Assembly (NCBI GenBank): GCA_013396525.1
Contig: VWYX01000216.1
Location: forward strand, 306,196 to 370,195
Length of the DNA stretch: 64,000 bases
Reading direction: 5' to 3'
From: Chaetorhynchus papuensis
Taxonomy: Eukaryota; Chordata; Aves; Passeriformes; Rhipiduridae
The notes under the pieces are model-generated. The model was not told the DNA's origin. It was given only the letters and a program-made list of their open reading frames with translations, and searched no databases. The position numbers and the translations under genes are program-made. This document shows positions 26,297 through 41,200 of this stretch, piece after piece. Each line of letters opens with the position of its first letter. Position 1 is the stretch's first letter.

Positions 26297-29200
26297 GTAT
26301 GTATTTTTCCTATATTTGCAAAAAAGTGACAGTGTAGATACGTAATTTTCACAGCATCATGATTTTTGAAAAGTTACTTGTTTTACTTACTGTGTTGTTA
26401 CAGTTGTACGAATAGGTAGCAGGCAGAATTCTCTTAAAAAAAAAAAAAAAAGACAAGAAATCAAAACAAATTAAAATTAAAACAACAATAAGAACCACCC
26501 AAGCCCCAACCACCTTCCAAAATAAAACACTCTCTCAAGTAGGTTTTTCTTTTTTTCTTTTGCACAGAGAGGATTTCAGCAATGTCAAGAAACTTTTATT
26601 GGTAGATGCCTGACGTTTATTTACAGCAGGCGAGAGAAATTTAGATGTTGCACTGCCAAGGTAATGGTGCAAAGCTCAGACTAAAGAGAATTGAAAATGT
26701 GGTGACTGTAGTTTAACTTAATTTGTTAAAGCACAGTGGGTATTTTGGCTTTTTAACTGTGAAAAATGATTTAAGCTTTTCTTTGAATTAAAAGGCCTCT
26801 CCTGCTTGATATCTTCCATCTTGTGGCTGGTTGAGACAGCACTTGTTGCCTGTCAGCAGGATTCTGATGTAAGATAATCAGCTTGTTCCTGCTTATTATC
26901 TGGGGAACGTAGTGTTTTAACTTTGCTTTAATACTTTAAACAGTTCTGAAACTGTGCTGAATTCTAAGTAGCCTGAATATTACTGAGCAGCAGCTCATCA
27001 TGCTTTTCTGCTGCTGGTGTCTCATAATGCCATTCTTCAGCAAGCTGCTTTTTTAGAGGTTGTTTAGGTTATCATACTGCTTAAAAATTATAACCGTGAG
27101 TGCAATCCAGATGTGCAGTGCACACTGAAAACTCAGAGGATGACAGCTCTGTTTCAAAGCCTCACAGATGAGCAATAAGTAGAATGAAGGAAAGGAAGAA
27201 TGTTACAAGAGAACAAGCAAAATAGAACTGACTGGTAGCTAGATTAAATACTCCAGTATTAATAACCAGGTGCTTAATGTTTAGGACTTATTTCAAATGC
27301 AATTTTGCTTTCATACTTTAAAAGAAACAGAATTTGCTAATGAAGTCAAAAGCAGGGACTGGAAACGTGGTAGTTTCATATCTGGTCCAAAGTGGATGGC
27401 ATTGCTGTGGCATAGTTTGAGGACAGAAGGAAAAATATCTTGAGGGATGTTTTGGTTGCATGAGCTTGTAATGAAGTCATATGGACAAAGCCAGTGCAGC
27501 TTACTCTTAATATTTTGATACTTCAAAAAAACCAAAACTAGAAGGTATTACTTGATAGGCAGAAGTATGCTTTGCCCTGAGGTTTTGTGTTACAGTTGTT
27601 ATTCAAGCTGAGGAGAAGCATTTAAGAGCTATTAAAGTATTTTCTGTTAAACCGCTGTTCAGATACTTTTTTAGTACTTAATTAAGTGGACTAAGGCAGG
27701 TTTGTTTAACCTGTTTTGGTTTTTATGCTTCAATTTTCTTACCTGTTTTAAAAAAAAACCTTCTAAGTATCTTTCAGTGGTCAGAAACCGTGATGATAAT
27801 TGCTAAGGATAACACCATTATAAAAATAAAAAATGGGTCTCCAGAGCAAAGCTGAAGTTCCATGCAGTCTTGTGGGACCACTACAATGTATTAGCATGTG
27901 GCAAGTATTTAAATCATTGCTCCAGAACTGCTTGTTGCATGCTCCATACTCTGGGAGGGGAGTCCTGTGGAAAATACAGCAAATTGCTAGGTAGATAAAC
28001 TCTGCCAATGTCTGTGTGAAGGGAACAAACTCACACTGCATGGGCAACCTTATGTTGCACTTCTGATACCGTGATTTTTCCTAATATGATTAAAGTGGCA
28101 GGGAAATGTTTCACAGTGGTAGATGAATTCTGCTTTTAATGCACAGGTAGTGCCTCCTCACTGAATTCTCATTACTAGTTTAAAGTGGAATAAAGTTGGC
28201 TATTTGGGTGCTTCTCAGGAGGATCACTGTTTCTGGTGGTCATCCTAAACAAACAAGAGCTCCTGCAATCATGTTTCGTCTTTTTCCCATCCGTCTTCTG
28301 ATTGTTTTGAAACCTTCAGAGCCCTTAGATATGTTGGGCATCGGGGTTTGAGCATTCAGCAGAAGTTAATCTAAGTAGTTTAGGGAAAAGGGCATACTGC
28401 TTGAACAAAAGAAAAACCATCAGTAGTGCCTCCAGCAAGAGTAATACCTGTGTATGAATCCTCCAGTTAAAAATTTAAATTTGGCTTTCAGGCAGCCACC
28501 ACAGCACTGTCTGACAAGTCTGTATGTGCCTAACTGAGGGAGAGCACACAGAGGGAGGCAGGAAGGAGAAGTGGGAGTGGTATAGAAAATAATAAGAGGG
28601 ATTTAATGTTGTGGTGGGGCGTAGAAGGAGGATGAAGGAAGGAACTGTACAGGTGTAAGGTTTAGGGAAGCAAACACTACTCAGACTTCCTCAGAAGAGT
28701 CTTTGCTAACAAGCAGTGTTCAGAGATGATGCATGACATACAGTACACACAAACTTCAGATCAGCAGGCATTTGCTTTAATAATTATGTGGTGCAACAGT
28801 AGTCGCAGTTTCTAATTGCTTTGGCAGCTAATCAAGTTGTACAATATGAAATTAAAGATGAGGGTTTTTTTCTTTTTCTGAACAGTTCTTGAAATGTAGT
28901 ACTGGCGGAATGCATTAGGGTTATGACCTTTTAGCATGGATCACATATTTCATGAAGGAGCTGGATGGAATGTATTTACTAAATTTGCAATTAATCCCAA
29001 AGTAGGAGAGGTGCAATAACTTCAGAGGGTAGCATCATTTCCTGAAGGTGACTCTAAGATTAGGAACTAGTACTGTAATAAATAGGAAATAGGTGCAAAG
29101 TGGAGCATTTTGGTAGGAAAAAAATACTGCACAAATAGGTAAAATTGGACGGGGCACAACAGTGCTTCAGCTCTTCTCAGCATTGATCCAACATCCCATC

Positions 29201-32200
29201 TAGTATTGTTTCAGGGTTTGGGCATCACACTAAGTCAAAAATCTGGACCAGATAAAGAGATAAATAATTATAAAAACTTTGATCCCTGAAAAGAAAAAAT
29301 GGAGGGAAACTAGATCAGTCTGTTAAAACTTTGGGATTTTTTTTACATCATTGGTCTCCTGGGTTCTAAGGAAACAACAGTTAATAGTTAAGAAGTAAAT
29401 AACTTTTTCCTCTCTGTTTCAACTCTTATTTGGGTAAAAACAAGTCCAGGGGACAGCAAAACATGAACCAAACAGATCTTGAAGCAAAGTTATCTGCAGT
29501 ACCAAGTGTATTGCTATTACTTCTGTCCCAGTGGGGAACTTCTTATCCTCCCAACAGGAGAACTGCAGATCAGCTTGGAGGAGAATCTCTGCTGCAGCAG
29601 CTCTGCCCTGCCTGGGAGCTGAGGGGTCTCCTGCACTACAGCAGCCCAGTGCCAGAATGGTCCATACCACTGGCACCACAGACTTTCTGATCCTGGGCTG
29701 CTTCATCCTCAGCTTTTGTTGCAAGCTCAGGTGCATCCTGATTGTTGTTGTTACCTGAAACACTGTAAAAGCCTGGACCAGCTGTAACCTACCAGCAGTG
29801 GCTTGATAGGAGACACTGTCACGTAGGTGATCCTTCCCTGGGGAAGGAGCACTGATAAATAAACCTCATGAGTCTTCTCTTTGGCCAATATTTTTATATT
29901 CTGTTTTCATACCAGTTCTCCAGTGTCATTTTAACAACCATTCCTGAATCAGTATTCCAAATGTGTTCTGTCTTCTGTTTGAATTATTTAATGGTTTTGC
30001 TCTGAGATTGTATTGCTGACATCATTCATTAGAAGAGAGAAGTGATTCCTAAATTTTCCTACCTTTATCAGGCAAAAAGCAGATCATGCAAAAGAGTACA
30101 AATTCTTCATCCATCTTTTCACTGTGCAGCCTTCAATTAATTGCTCACTGCCTCTGGTTTTTGTTTTACTGGATATTACTCCCTTCTCTCAACCTAAACA
30201 AGGACTTCTGGCTTTCCTTCTCCTTTAAAAAGAATGCAAATGTTAAAAACCTGTAATCCTGCACAATTTGAACTGAGATTTGCTCTGGTCTAAAAAGTTA
30301 CTTTCTAAAGGTGTGCCTAATACATCATTCCCAAGTAGGGAGTGCTTTCAGGGATGTGCCTATGCTTTATTAGTGATAGGAAGGAGGCAGGATATAAATT
30401 GATACTTTATTCTGTCTTACACTTGAGATTTTTTTGGTCTAACGTTAGCAAACCTTGAATGTATTCCTGTATGTTGAAGAAGTGTTTGGATCGGAATCTC
30501 TTTGTGTACATGCAAAGCAATTATCTCTTCAGTTTGCAGAAAGTGGGGAAAATGAAGCTGATTAACTTGGCAGCAATGTAGAAGAGTCTAGCAATTATTG
30601 AAATAAATCTCTACTTGGAAAGCAAGAAGTATTTGCAAACAGACAAGCATGTATATAATTTGTAGCTGCATCATCTCTAAGTTAAAGGTTGAAAGTCCTA
30701 TTTGTTTGCAAAATTTCTTGGGAGGAGCCTCAAATATGGTGTTTTAGAACAGTAATGGAAGGGGTAGGATTTGCCTTAACTTTGCAGAGTTTCAGATCTA
30801 GCTACTCGTAAATAAAAATAGCTCAATTTTAAGATAGGCTTGTGAGTGGGAATAATTTTTTAAGTATCATTACTAATAAAGAATATTTTAAGTTAATTTA
30901 TGCAACTGCTATAAAACAGACGGGGGGTAAAAATAAATAGTCTTTTAAAATAAAATTACCTTCATTTGAACAGACAGAAACTTCAGTCTTGTTGCATTTA
31001 TAAATCTGTTGAAGTCTACTCAGGGAATAAAACCATGTTCATGTGAATAAAACCATACATCTATTTTAAATGTTCATACCAGTGGATTTAGTATTATATA
31101 TTTAAAAGAAAGTTATTGCATAAAATCACTGAAAAAAAAGCTACAAAGGTTAGGAATTAAGAAACATATATACATATGTTTGTATTTACTGTTAATATGA
31201 ACACATTGTGTTTTTATCATGTGAACTTTGAAATGCAGGTCTAATGAAGGAATAGATTTATCTCTACAACTGTTCACGTGTCTGATTACAAAGTAGTGTA
31301 AGAGTTTTGTAAGTCTCAACATTCCTGGAGGTTTTGAGCTCTGTAGTATTATCAGAGTAAAAGTGGCATCGAGGCCCTGAACTCTTACCAAATTTTGCAT
31401 TTACAGTTTGAAATGTATTTCTTAAAGTGCCTTAATTATTGAGAAACCAAAATCCTATTAATAAAATACTTGGTTTGTTGTTCTGACATGTTAAAATGCA
31501 AAGAGTTAACAAATACCTATTTAAAGTAAATAATGATATTCATGATAAAAGACAACTCGTAAAATCGTAAAATGTCTTGCAGTGCCAAATCAGATGTAGG
31601 TTACAAATACAGCTATAGGTTATACTGCAGATCACTAAGCAGGGATCCTCCCTCATTATAGACAGGGTCAAACTTAGGTATGCCCATAGTGACTGGGACA
31701 CTTCTGAAACTGTAACTTTTCCTCGTTGCTTAAACACGTTTTTTGGATTTATTGTCCCACTCTTCTAAACTGTGGTTTCTTTGTCACTTAAACCTTACAG
31801 TATTGCATTCAGCTTAAATACAGTTTATTTGAATACTGCCTGGAGTAAAGGTGAGTGAATGTTGCAGTGATTATGGTATTTCTGTACAATCTTAATCTAA
31901 TGCAATGGCAATAGAGTTGTGGGAAGAGGTGTTCAGGAACTGGTGCTGGCCACCTCCTGAAGGAGGTAGTCAGCTCCTGATGTCCACTGCCTTTGTACCT
32001 GCTTCAGCTGCTCTGACAGCTGTCTTGTCAGCTTTGCTCTATACTTAGAACTGGTTTTATTAACAGAATTCTCTCTTGCCCCTCTTGATCATTCAAGATA
32101 CGCTGTGATCGCGTTTGGATGTGCCAGCTGCCCCAAACTGACGTGTGGACGGGAAGGCTGTGGGACTGAGTTTTGCTACCACTGTAAGCAAATTTGGCAT

Positions 32201-35200
32201 CCCAACCAGACCTGTGATGCTGCTCGCCAGGAGAGAGCTCAGAGTCTGCGCCTGAGAACAATTCGTTCTTCATCTATTAGTTACAGCCAGGAATCTGGAG
32301 CAGCAGGTATTTATTGTTAGGGTGCTGTGTCTGTGAAACATCTCTTTTGTACATTCGCACAATTAACCCTAGAAAAGGAAAGAATGGAATAGTGACATAG
32401 TACAAAGATACTAGGTGCTTTGTCTTTCAGAAACATAAAATAACAATTCTAAATTTGAATTAAAATTTTAAATGCTGTACTTTGAAGTACTCTGTGACCA
32501 GAACATCTGACTTAAGTCTTAAAAGCTTGTCAGCATTTTAAGTTCTTGCTTCATAGTTGAAAAATGTGAAATCAAATGAACTTGCTGCAAGGCATCCCAC
32601 ATGTTTAGCACGTTGACTTCTTTAGTTGTATCACTTCCACACTGGTACACTTGTGTTCTCCACTCTAGGTGAAATTGCCCAGCTGTTAAAATTAAAACTC
32701 ATAACCACTGATTTTCTGTTTTCAAAAAGACTATTGCTCTGATGCCAGCTCTGACGTTAATCTTTGTTAGTACTGATTTCCCGTTGTCTAGGAAATGCTC
32801 ATCCGTCTTGTCTGTCAGAAAACAATTCAATCTCTTAAAGCTGAGCTTGTTTGTAATTCCCCAAAAAAGAGAATAAACTATTCAGAGTAGCGTTTAGCAC
32901 ATCAAGATTCCAGTTTGCTGTTGATAGCTCAGAATTACATCAAACTCTGATTTCTTTGGCAGCTTTTGTGTCTTCCTGTAAAGCAAGGTAGATATTTGGG
33001 GTAAAGAGTCTCACTTGCACGTTGTAGTTAAAGCTGTTTTTCTACAATCCAGCCCCAGACTTGAGAGTCTCTAATTTGTAGTTTGCACTGGCTTATTTTG
33101 ACAATACATCCCATCTTTCCCTAAAAATTGGCATCTTGCTCTAGCTTTCAAATAAATTTAAAAATAAGCTAAATAAATTAGCACACCAGCTCCTTTCCTT
33201 ACCCTTTCAATTTGTCTCAGCCTGAAGAGCAGTAGCTCTGCCTTTCCTGTGCTGAAGAACTTGCTCAGTTTACTTACTGCCCTGTAGTTTGTGTATGTGC
33301 TCCTGTGCAGGAGTAGCTAATGAATCCTTCCAGCTGCTTACTCCTTGTGCACTGGAGTCACTAGAGGACTTTTTTCTGCTGGTTCTGCCCCTGTTTAGGT
33401 ATTCTTTCTATAAAATACAAGCTCTCCTTTCCCTTTGTCCTACCTAGTGGCACTGAGGCAATAGACTTGGAGTTCTGCACTAGGAGCTGCAAGGTATTTC
33501 TGCTGCTGTGAATAAATAGCTTGTCCCAAAGTGCAGGTGCTAACCAGGAATGAAGATCATAACTGTGGTGGGTGTGTGTGTATTTCACTGTTGCTCAATG
33601 ACCCCTTGTTTGACAGAGCTGGTCACTTAACCTCATTTTTCCACATTTGACTTGGGAACACGGAGCTTCTCCAGAGTTTTCTTCTGTATATTTTTCTAGG
33701 GAGTAAGTAAGTATAAAGTAGGTCTGTGAGAAGGACTCAAGAGGGGGTTGGCGATACCAAAGTAGTTCATTAATGTGAATGGAGAGATGGATTTAAGATA
33801 TGCGAACAGAGTGGAGACTGAATATTCAAGTATAAGATTCATAACAGCACAAAATGTAAAAGGGGATTATATTTAAAGAGACCATATTATCAGTCCTGTG
33901 TTAGCATACATATTTAATGTCAGACTCTAATATATATTTCATTAAGCTTAGAAAATCCTTGAACAGAGAGTATGCATTAACTATTCAATTACTTGAAGGT
34001 GGTCTAATACACCTTGTTTTCATTAGTTTTACTCAGTCCAAGGTTTGTATAAACAAATATGATAACATGTCAGTGCCAAATGAAGATTTGTAAAGCAACC
34101 TTATAAAAAACTTCTTCAGTTTTTCAGATAATGGTTCAATCAATTTTCCCAAATGTATGCCTATATTGTGATTATATTTGTTTGTCTAAGGAACTGATAC
34201 AATTTTAATATTCATTTTTAAACAGCTGATGACATAAAGCCATGCCCACGCTGTGCTGCTTATATAATAAAAATGAATGATGGAAGCTGCAATCATATGA
34301 CTTGTGCTGTCTGTGGCTGTGAATTCTGTTGGCTATGTATGAAAGAGATCTCAGATTTACATTATTTAAGGTACAGTTTATAAAAAAATTCTATGTGGTT
34401 GGTAATTTGTTTTCTAAAGTATTTAGAAGGAGATTCCCAAGTGCCGTAAGTCTGGCTCTACCTCTCAGAGTAGAGAATCACAGCTGAAGTATCCATACTG
34501 GAGAATTAAGTCAGTTTTCAATACATGTATTTAAATTAGTTCTTTATTATTTTAAAATATTTTGTAAATTTTATGCATGCAACAGGTTCTTAGTACAAAT
34601 CAAGTATTTTAGATTAACACGCCCTCTTTTTACTAATGTCTTAATACTGCTGTATTGTCTTTGTATTAGGCAATACAAAAGTTCTGATCGTGTAAGTTAC
34701 TGTGAACCATAGATGGGGGTGTGGCAATATGCAATATGCTTCTTGTTACATTGCAAAATATGCTGTCAAGGCAAAAAACAATCTGAAGAAATAACTTGAT
34801 GATTTGGTATCCATAATGTCTGTAACTTGAACCTAAGGACAATAATTTTGTAAGTAGGGAAATGTTCAGTAGTGTATAGCTATGTTGATTTATTTACAGT
34901 TTCTTTACAGTTTTCTTATTTCTTTTTATTAGCCCATCAGGTTGCACATTTTGGGGGAAGAAACCATGGAGTCGTAAGAAGAAAATCCTGTGGCAACTAG
35001 GGACACTTGTTGGAGCTCCTGTAGGAATTGCCTTAATAGCTGGCATTGCTATTCCTGCTATGATTATTGGAATTCCTGTATATGTGGGACGTAAGGTAAA
35101 AAGTGCTTCAACTGCCAGCATGCTTCAGGTTTACCTTCTGTTGTATGGCTTAGGTGATACTCTGTTCAGTTGGGTATCTTAACTGGTCTCTAAAAAAAAC

Positions 35201-38200
35201 CAAAGCAAAACAAAAACCCAAACAATCTCCAAAAAACCAAACCAACCAATCCCTGCTTTGTTTAAGGATATTTGTGTTAGTTGTACAGGAATGAAAAGCA
35301 GTGTTTTTAAGAATCTAGTTTCTCTTAAAACATACAGAGCAAAACACTGAACAATTTCCAATTTCGGCATCTTGCCATGAAATCTCCTGCATGCTTTTTC
35401 AAAATTGCTCTGGTTTTAATCTCTGTTTCCCCTTGTGTCCCTTAGAATTAAACAATCTTTAGAGGACAAGGAAGACAAAAAGGACTTTTTTTTTTCTTAA
35501 AAGCAGATAGTTACCAGAATTTTAGTATAAAATTATGCTAGTTCAGGTTTGTGCATGCACACATTTAAGCATTTCTACTCAGCAGCTTGTTAATAGCCTT
35601 GGGCCAGTCCACCAATGTGTGTTTGGTATTCGGTGGTAGCTAACCTGTCTTCATTTTAGTTCTTTTGTGAGGGAGCTAGAAATGATCATGTTAGTCAGAA
35701 GGCAGTTGATATATTTTCTCTTAAAAATATAATAGCTTTTACTATAAAGTAATCAACAAACTCTTACATGTAATTTAGGATATAGTCATAAGTTATCTAG
35801 ATCTTTTGGAAATGGTCTTTTTGAAATGATGGCTTGGAAGATTTGTTTTTCTGCTTTTATCAGCATGGATTGTCACAGTGACTGGCACAAACTCATCATT
35901 CTGCGTTTATTGGGGAGGGAAGGGGGTGTGTGTCAGACAAAAAGTTCAGGGGTGCAGCTTTTCCACTGTATTTATTTAATCTTTTTCTTTCAAGCAAGTA
36001 CCCTACTCTCTGCTACATTTGGGTTTTGACCCTTTTATTCTGTTATGGCTTGGTCCCATACAGTCATTGGAACCTTCTAAGTGAGAAGAGGAACAAGGCA
36101 GCAGTTAATCTGTTTCAAATTACATCTGCATGATTAGCTTTTCTCATTATATTTTGGGTTAGGACCCCATCACAGAGCACCTTTCATGTATGAAAGTCTC
36201 AGAGCATTAGTCTGTGAGGGCAGCCTCGTGGGAATTTCTCTTGTACCCTAGTGCTTAGTGGTCATTTCTCTGTGGCCCCTGTCACACGTTTGCACTTCAA
36301 AACATCTGATGTTGGACATCCCACAGGGCCTTCAAGCTTGGTTTTCATAGAAAAGTTTATTGGTTTTAACATTGGTATAGGAAGAGAATTTACATTAAAT
36401 TCCTGCTGCCCTATTCTTCAGCTGATGTAGAGAATCCTTCTGTTTTGCAATATGCCATTACCTATTTAATGATACTTTAAGTCCATTCTTAACAAACTTA
36501 GCACTTCCAGCTTTTCTTGACAAACTGTCAAGAAAACACACTGGTTTAGGTTTCTGATTCTCCTCTTCTGGATTTCCTTGTAGTTGTTCATGCCACCTTT
36601 ATTTTTGTCCAGTTTGAATACAGCAGTGAAGCTTCAGCATTACTACCTGCTGAGTTAAATGAAAGGGTGATTCTGTGCCAGTAACTACCAGTTACCTCTT
36701 CTTCAACAATGTGCTGTTTGCATTTTGTGTACACTAAAACACAAACCCTTTCCCACCATACTGGTAATTCAGGCAATTGGCTTCCTCCTAAGGTTGGTCT
36801 TGAACTCATTGCCATTCAGCTGCATCTGGTCATTTCAGGCCATTTCAGCTGTATCTGGTAATTTCAGACCATTTTTTTCAGCTTCTCACAACTGGAGTGA
36901 ATTCTGGCATTCTTGCAACCATGCCAGATTGTATTGGCCTGAATTTCAACACACATATTCTTCTCCTTCCATCTTCCACATTAATGAAAATGTTCAATAC
37001 TCTTGGATCCAAGGCATATCTCTTGGAAAAAGTATGGAGTGAAGAGTCTCAATTTTGGTAGTTATAAAACCTAATGACTATTCACATTTTCTGTAGTTTC
37101 ACATGAAGCTTAGTAGATTTCTCTCATCCATTTTTTCAGTCTGGACCATTATAACCTGCTTGAGTATCATACAAGAATGTAAGAATTTCATTAGTCAGTG
37201 TGTGACATCTGTTTCTCCCCCTCCTCAAGGCTAAGTTATCTTGTTACAGGAGAAAATTAAATTGGCATGATTTCTATTAAAAAAAAAAAATCCGGTGTGA
37301 CCTTTTTGTTTCCTACCTTTGCTTTGATGTCTACAAGTTCCCAGTTTTCAGGAAATCAAAGTTCGGTTCAGTGGTCTTTTATTTCCTCAGCTTCTTGGTT
37401 TGTATTGTACCCATTTTAAGATTATCATTGCCATTTAATCATTTCCAGTTTTCCTGGAATTTTTTTTCAGACATCTACTACTAATAATTTTCAAAAATTA
37501 CTATTAGTGACTCTGAAATTGGGGCTGCTGAGGTATTTTTCAGATCAGCTCATGTAAGTATGTGCCAATCTGCTGTATTTGTACGGCTCTTACTTCTTTG
37601 TCACCAGTTGTCTGGCTCACAGTTGATCTTCAATGACAACTGAAGGGAAAAGAAAATAGGAACAGGTCTCCAGTTTCATTTGCTGGCTGTCTTTCATTTT
37701 TGTTAAACAGCAAATTGATCCAATTTAGTCTTCCTCTTACTAGCACTGTACTTGTAGAATAATTTCTCCTTGACTTTGATATCCCTTGCTTTTTGTCTCC
37801 TTTATTTTAACCTTTCTGATTTTGGCCTGACACCCTCATGCTGTTCTTCTATACCCATTCATAGTAATCTGACCTACTTTGTATTTTCTCAATGCTGCTG
37901 CTGCTTTGGTAAAGGAAGCTTCATTGTTCTTTTTCAACATTCTGTCTGTCCTTTGCATTGGAAGAGTTTGTGCTTGTGCTTTGATAGAGTTTCCTTGAGG
38001 AAGTGCTAGTGCTCTGGTTTTATAGATATAAGTCTTGTAACCTAATAGGTTTCTGTGTTTATTGAAATCTCTCTTCTGGCCTAGTATTTTTGTTTGGTTA
38101 TTCTTTATTATTTAGTCAATATTCAGAANNNNNNNNNNNNNNNNNNNNNNNNNNNNNNNNNNNNNNNNNNNNNNNNNNNNNNNNNNNNNNNNNNNNNNNN

Positions 38201-41200
38201 NNNNNNNNNNNNNNNNNNNNNNNNNNNNNNNNNNNNNNNNNNNNTTTTTTTTTTTTTTGCTTTGTGTTTAAGGAATCCAGTAACCTCTGTGGATTCTGTT
38301 TGTTGTATTATGCCTTTTGTTTTGGGAGTTATAATCGTCCATAACAGTAAAATTCAGCACCTGAGGTGATCCTGCTAATTGCTCAGAGCCCCATGAAACC
38401 TAATCTTTCTGGGTTTGTAATTCTTACACACTCATACTGTGAGTGTTCATGTTCAATTTTTCCTTTTTAGCCCATAGGCATGTTCAATACTGAAGTGCTC
38501 CCTCACTCCATGTTTCTGTGTAATGTACCTCAGAGCAAGTAAATGGATTCTTTTTGCTCAGTGCTTTCTCTGCCCTTTCCTTGCCTGTCTTGCCTGAACA
38601 AATACAAAGACTTTGTTTGTTCCAAAATGAGAACAATCCTACCAAATCTCTAATTGAAATTATATTTTAGAAAGCACAGCATTCAATAACATGATAATGT
38701 AGAGAGCATGACATCCAGCTCATTTTTTGTCATTATCTTCTTGGGTACTCATCTCTTGTGTTCTTCCTTAGATGGAATGAGGATTAACTTGGCTTTGTGA
38801 CAGCCATTAAGATACCTGTTGTTCCTTTGTAACTCTATCTTAGTCAAGAATGATGACAGATGTAGTGCATACCTCTGAGAAGCCATGTTCCTAGAGAGAG
38901 TAAATGAAACACAAAAATGTGGGAAATCTCTGTAGAGCAATGATCTTTAAAGGCCTTTCAGGTTCACGTGGGGTTTGTGGCAGATAAGTTTAAGGCAGTC
39001 ACATTTCAGAGTTATTGCAGACTTGAACCATCAGTTAGAAGTTTGGGTAGCAGATTCCTCAGTAAACAGACTGGGGTTTGCAAAAACATTTCCTGTCCCA
39101 GCAGCTTGTCATGAGGGGGTGCTGGAGCAACAGAGTTCTTGTTTTCCCCTCCTTCTAGGCTATGTTTGGTGAAGCCTCTCTCATAGCTCTGTTATGTCAA
39201 CCTGTTTCCATAGATCTAGTAATCTGTGAAAGTTTTAACTCCATACTGTTCAGGGAAAAGATGACTGGGAATAAGAAGTGTCAGTCTGATCACATGTGGC
39301 AATTCTTTCATCCTGAAATTTTGTCTACTTTTCCCAGCCATGTAAGCTGGAATAATGATTAAACAAAGCTCTTCAGTTACTTAGATCTTCAAACTTGAGG
39401 CTGAGAATAAATGGTTAATTGCTGGATGGGAGGACTTCTTACTTGTAAGAGGTTGCCTAAAATTATGAGATGTATAAATTTTTCTTTCTTTGAGATACAA
39501 AATAAATCATGACATAGAATGTGGTCTCTCTGGAAGAGAACAGGATACAGCTCCAAACTATGTCACTTCTTCCATCCATGCAGCGATGTATTATTGATGT
39601 TGATCATACTCTAAACCCCCTTTCTTTTCTTCTTTCAAGATTCACAATCGATATGAAGGCAAAGACATTTCGAAACACAAGCGAAACTTGGCTATAGCAG
39701 GTGGTGTAACCTTATCTGTAATTGTTTCTCCAGTTGTAGCTGCAGTAACTGTAGGTAAGCAAATACTGCTATTTTGTGTCTTGGTAGCACCTTGCAACCA
39801 GAACTCTATAAACACTCATGAATAACATAGCTGAGATAAGTGCTGTAGTTTCCTTTTATAGGTGAGGGAACCAAGACAAGGAGGAGTCTGAGGTTTTACT
39901 TTTATTGGGGCACAATCAAGAATACAGTACTTGATTTTAATGTAGCATTTCCTGAAGAAGTAAAAGTAATTTTTGTCTTGAAAATTGAAGTTTCCACATT
40001 GTCACATCTGGCTTTTAAGATTGAAGTATTTAAAGGTTTTTTAAATGACCAAGAAAAAAACTGTTGCCACAGAGTCTATTCATATTTTAATAACTTCATA
40101 TCAAACTTTTCTCAATGCAAAACAAAAACAGTCTCTTACACTTAACAGTGCAGTAGCTGACAAACCACTTGCTTTGCTCTGGGAGTCAGTTCGAATTGCA
40201 TTACACTCTTTCTCATGGTGATTGTTGAGGATGGCATTTAAGGAAAATCTTGCTGTTTGTTACAAAGTAGTTGTCTCCTCTTCCCAGGTAATTTCAAGAT
40301 CACTGTAAACGCAGATTTTTTTTGAAAGGAGGGGACTTGCCTGGCACTGCCTTGCTTCTTTGTTGCAGCACAGGCATCTTCACAGTTGTGCAGTAATCTG
40401 CTGTGGGTAGCTGACTCACACAAAGACCCACCATTTAGTTTATAGCTGTATCATCCCCCTGTACACACAGTGTTGTCTGCAGTGTTCCCCCTTGTGCCAG
40501 AATCAATGTCAAAGGGTAATGAGTAATCTCCCGAAGACGGGGCCACTTTTAGCAAGTGATGGTTCAAACTGGCCAGGAAGCTGTGGCTTTAAACTGCTTG
40601 TTATCAATGGTGGACTACTGTGCAAGTGAGGATATGCCAGCCATGAAACTGGTGTCAGTCTGCATTGCATTGTTCTCCTGTGGCTGTGGTGTCAGATCCC
40701 TGCTAAACAGGTGGTGGGACACAAAGTCTCTTCGTTGTATTTATAGGTCTGCCTTACTTCATTTCTCTCAAGCTGTTTCTTATTCCTGAACAGAGATGAA
40801 ATGTGGCTTTCCAGGGAAAGCAGTTAGGTTTTTGTGGCGTTTTGCTCTTGCCCCATTGCCATTAACACGTGGCTTCCAGTCTCAGGGCATTGTGTGGTTT
40901 CCAGAATAATGACCATAAGAATATGGAGTTCCTACTTGAGTGTGAGAAATTTCTAGAGAAGGAGACTTCATGTAATTGGAACTCGTCTTTTAGATTATAC
41001 TGAGGAGCCTTTCTATTAGATCTGCTTCTTTCCTGGCTTTTTCAGAATGTGCCAACTTGACATTTTTCAGTCTGCTCATTTTTGCACCTTCTATATACTT
41101 CCATCAGCAAAGCCATAGGATGATTTAATTCATGTGCCAAAGGACTAACTTTCACAGTCCACTCGAAGTGGTGGGATGGATGTGTGTGTATCTGTGTGTG

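Larger units (their letters stand above)
35096..39639 (+). other. RNF19A: RNF19A intron (4.5 kb) with assembly gap
   Basis: Runs from GTAAAA to a pyrimidine-rich acceptor ending TTTCAAG. Contains an A-rich patch at 35,192-35,250 and the N gap at 38,129-38,244. No exon is supported; apparent open frames across the gap are artefacts. Confidence 0.85.

Noticed and set aside
29419..29763. Frames on both strands inside the large RNF19A intron
   Set aside because: No similarity to anything recognised, no splice sites of note, and both strands are open over the same interval.
38090..38369. Open frames crossing the N run
   Set aside because: They exist only because unknown bases contain no stop codons.
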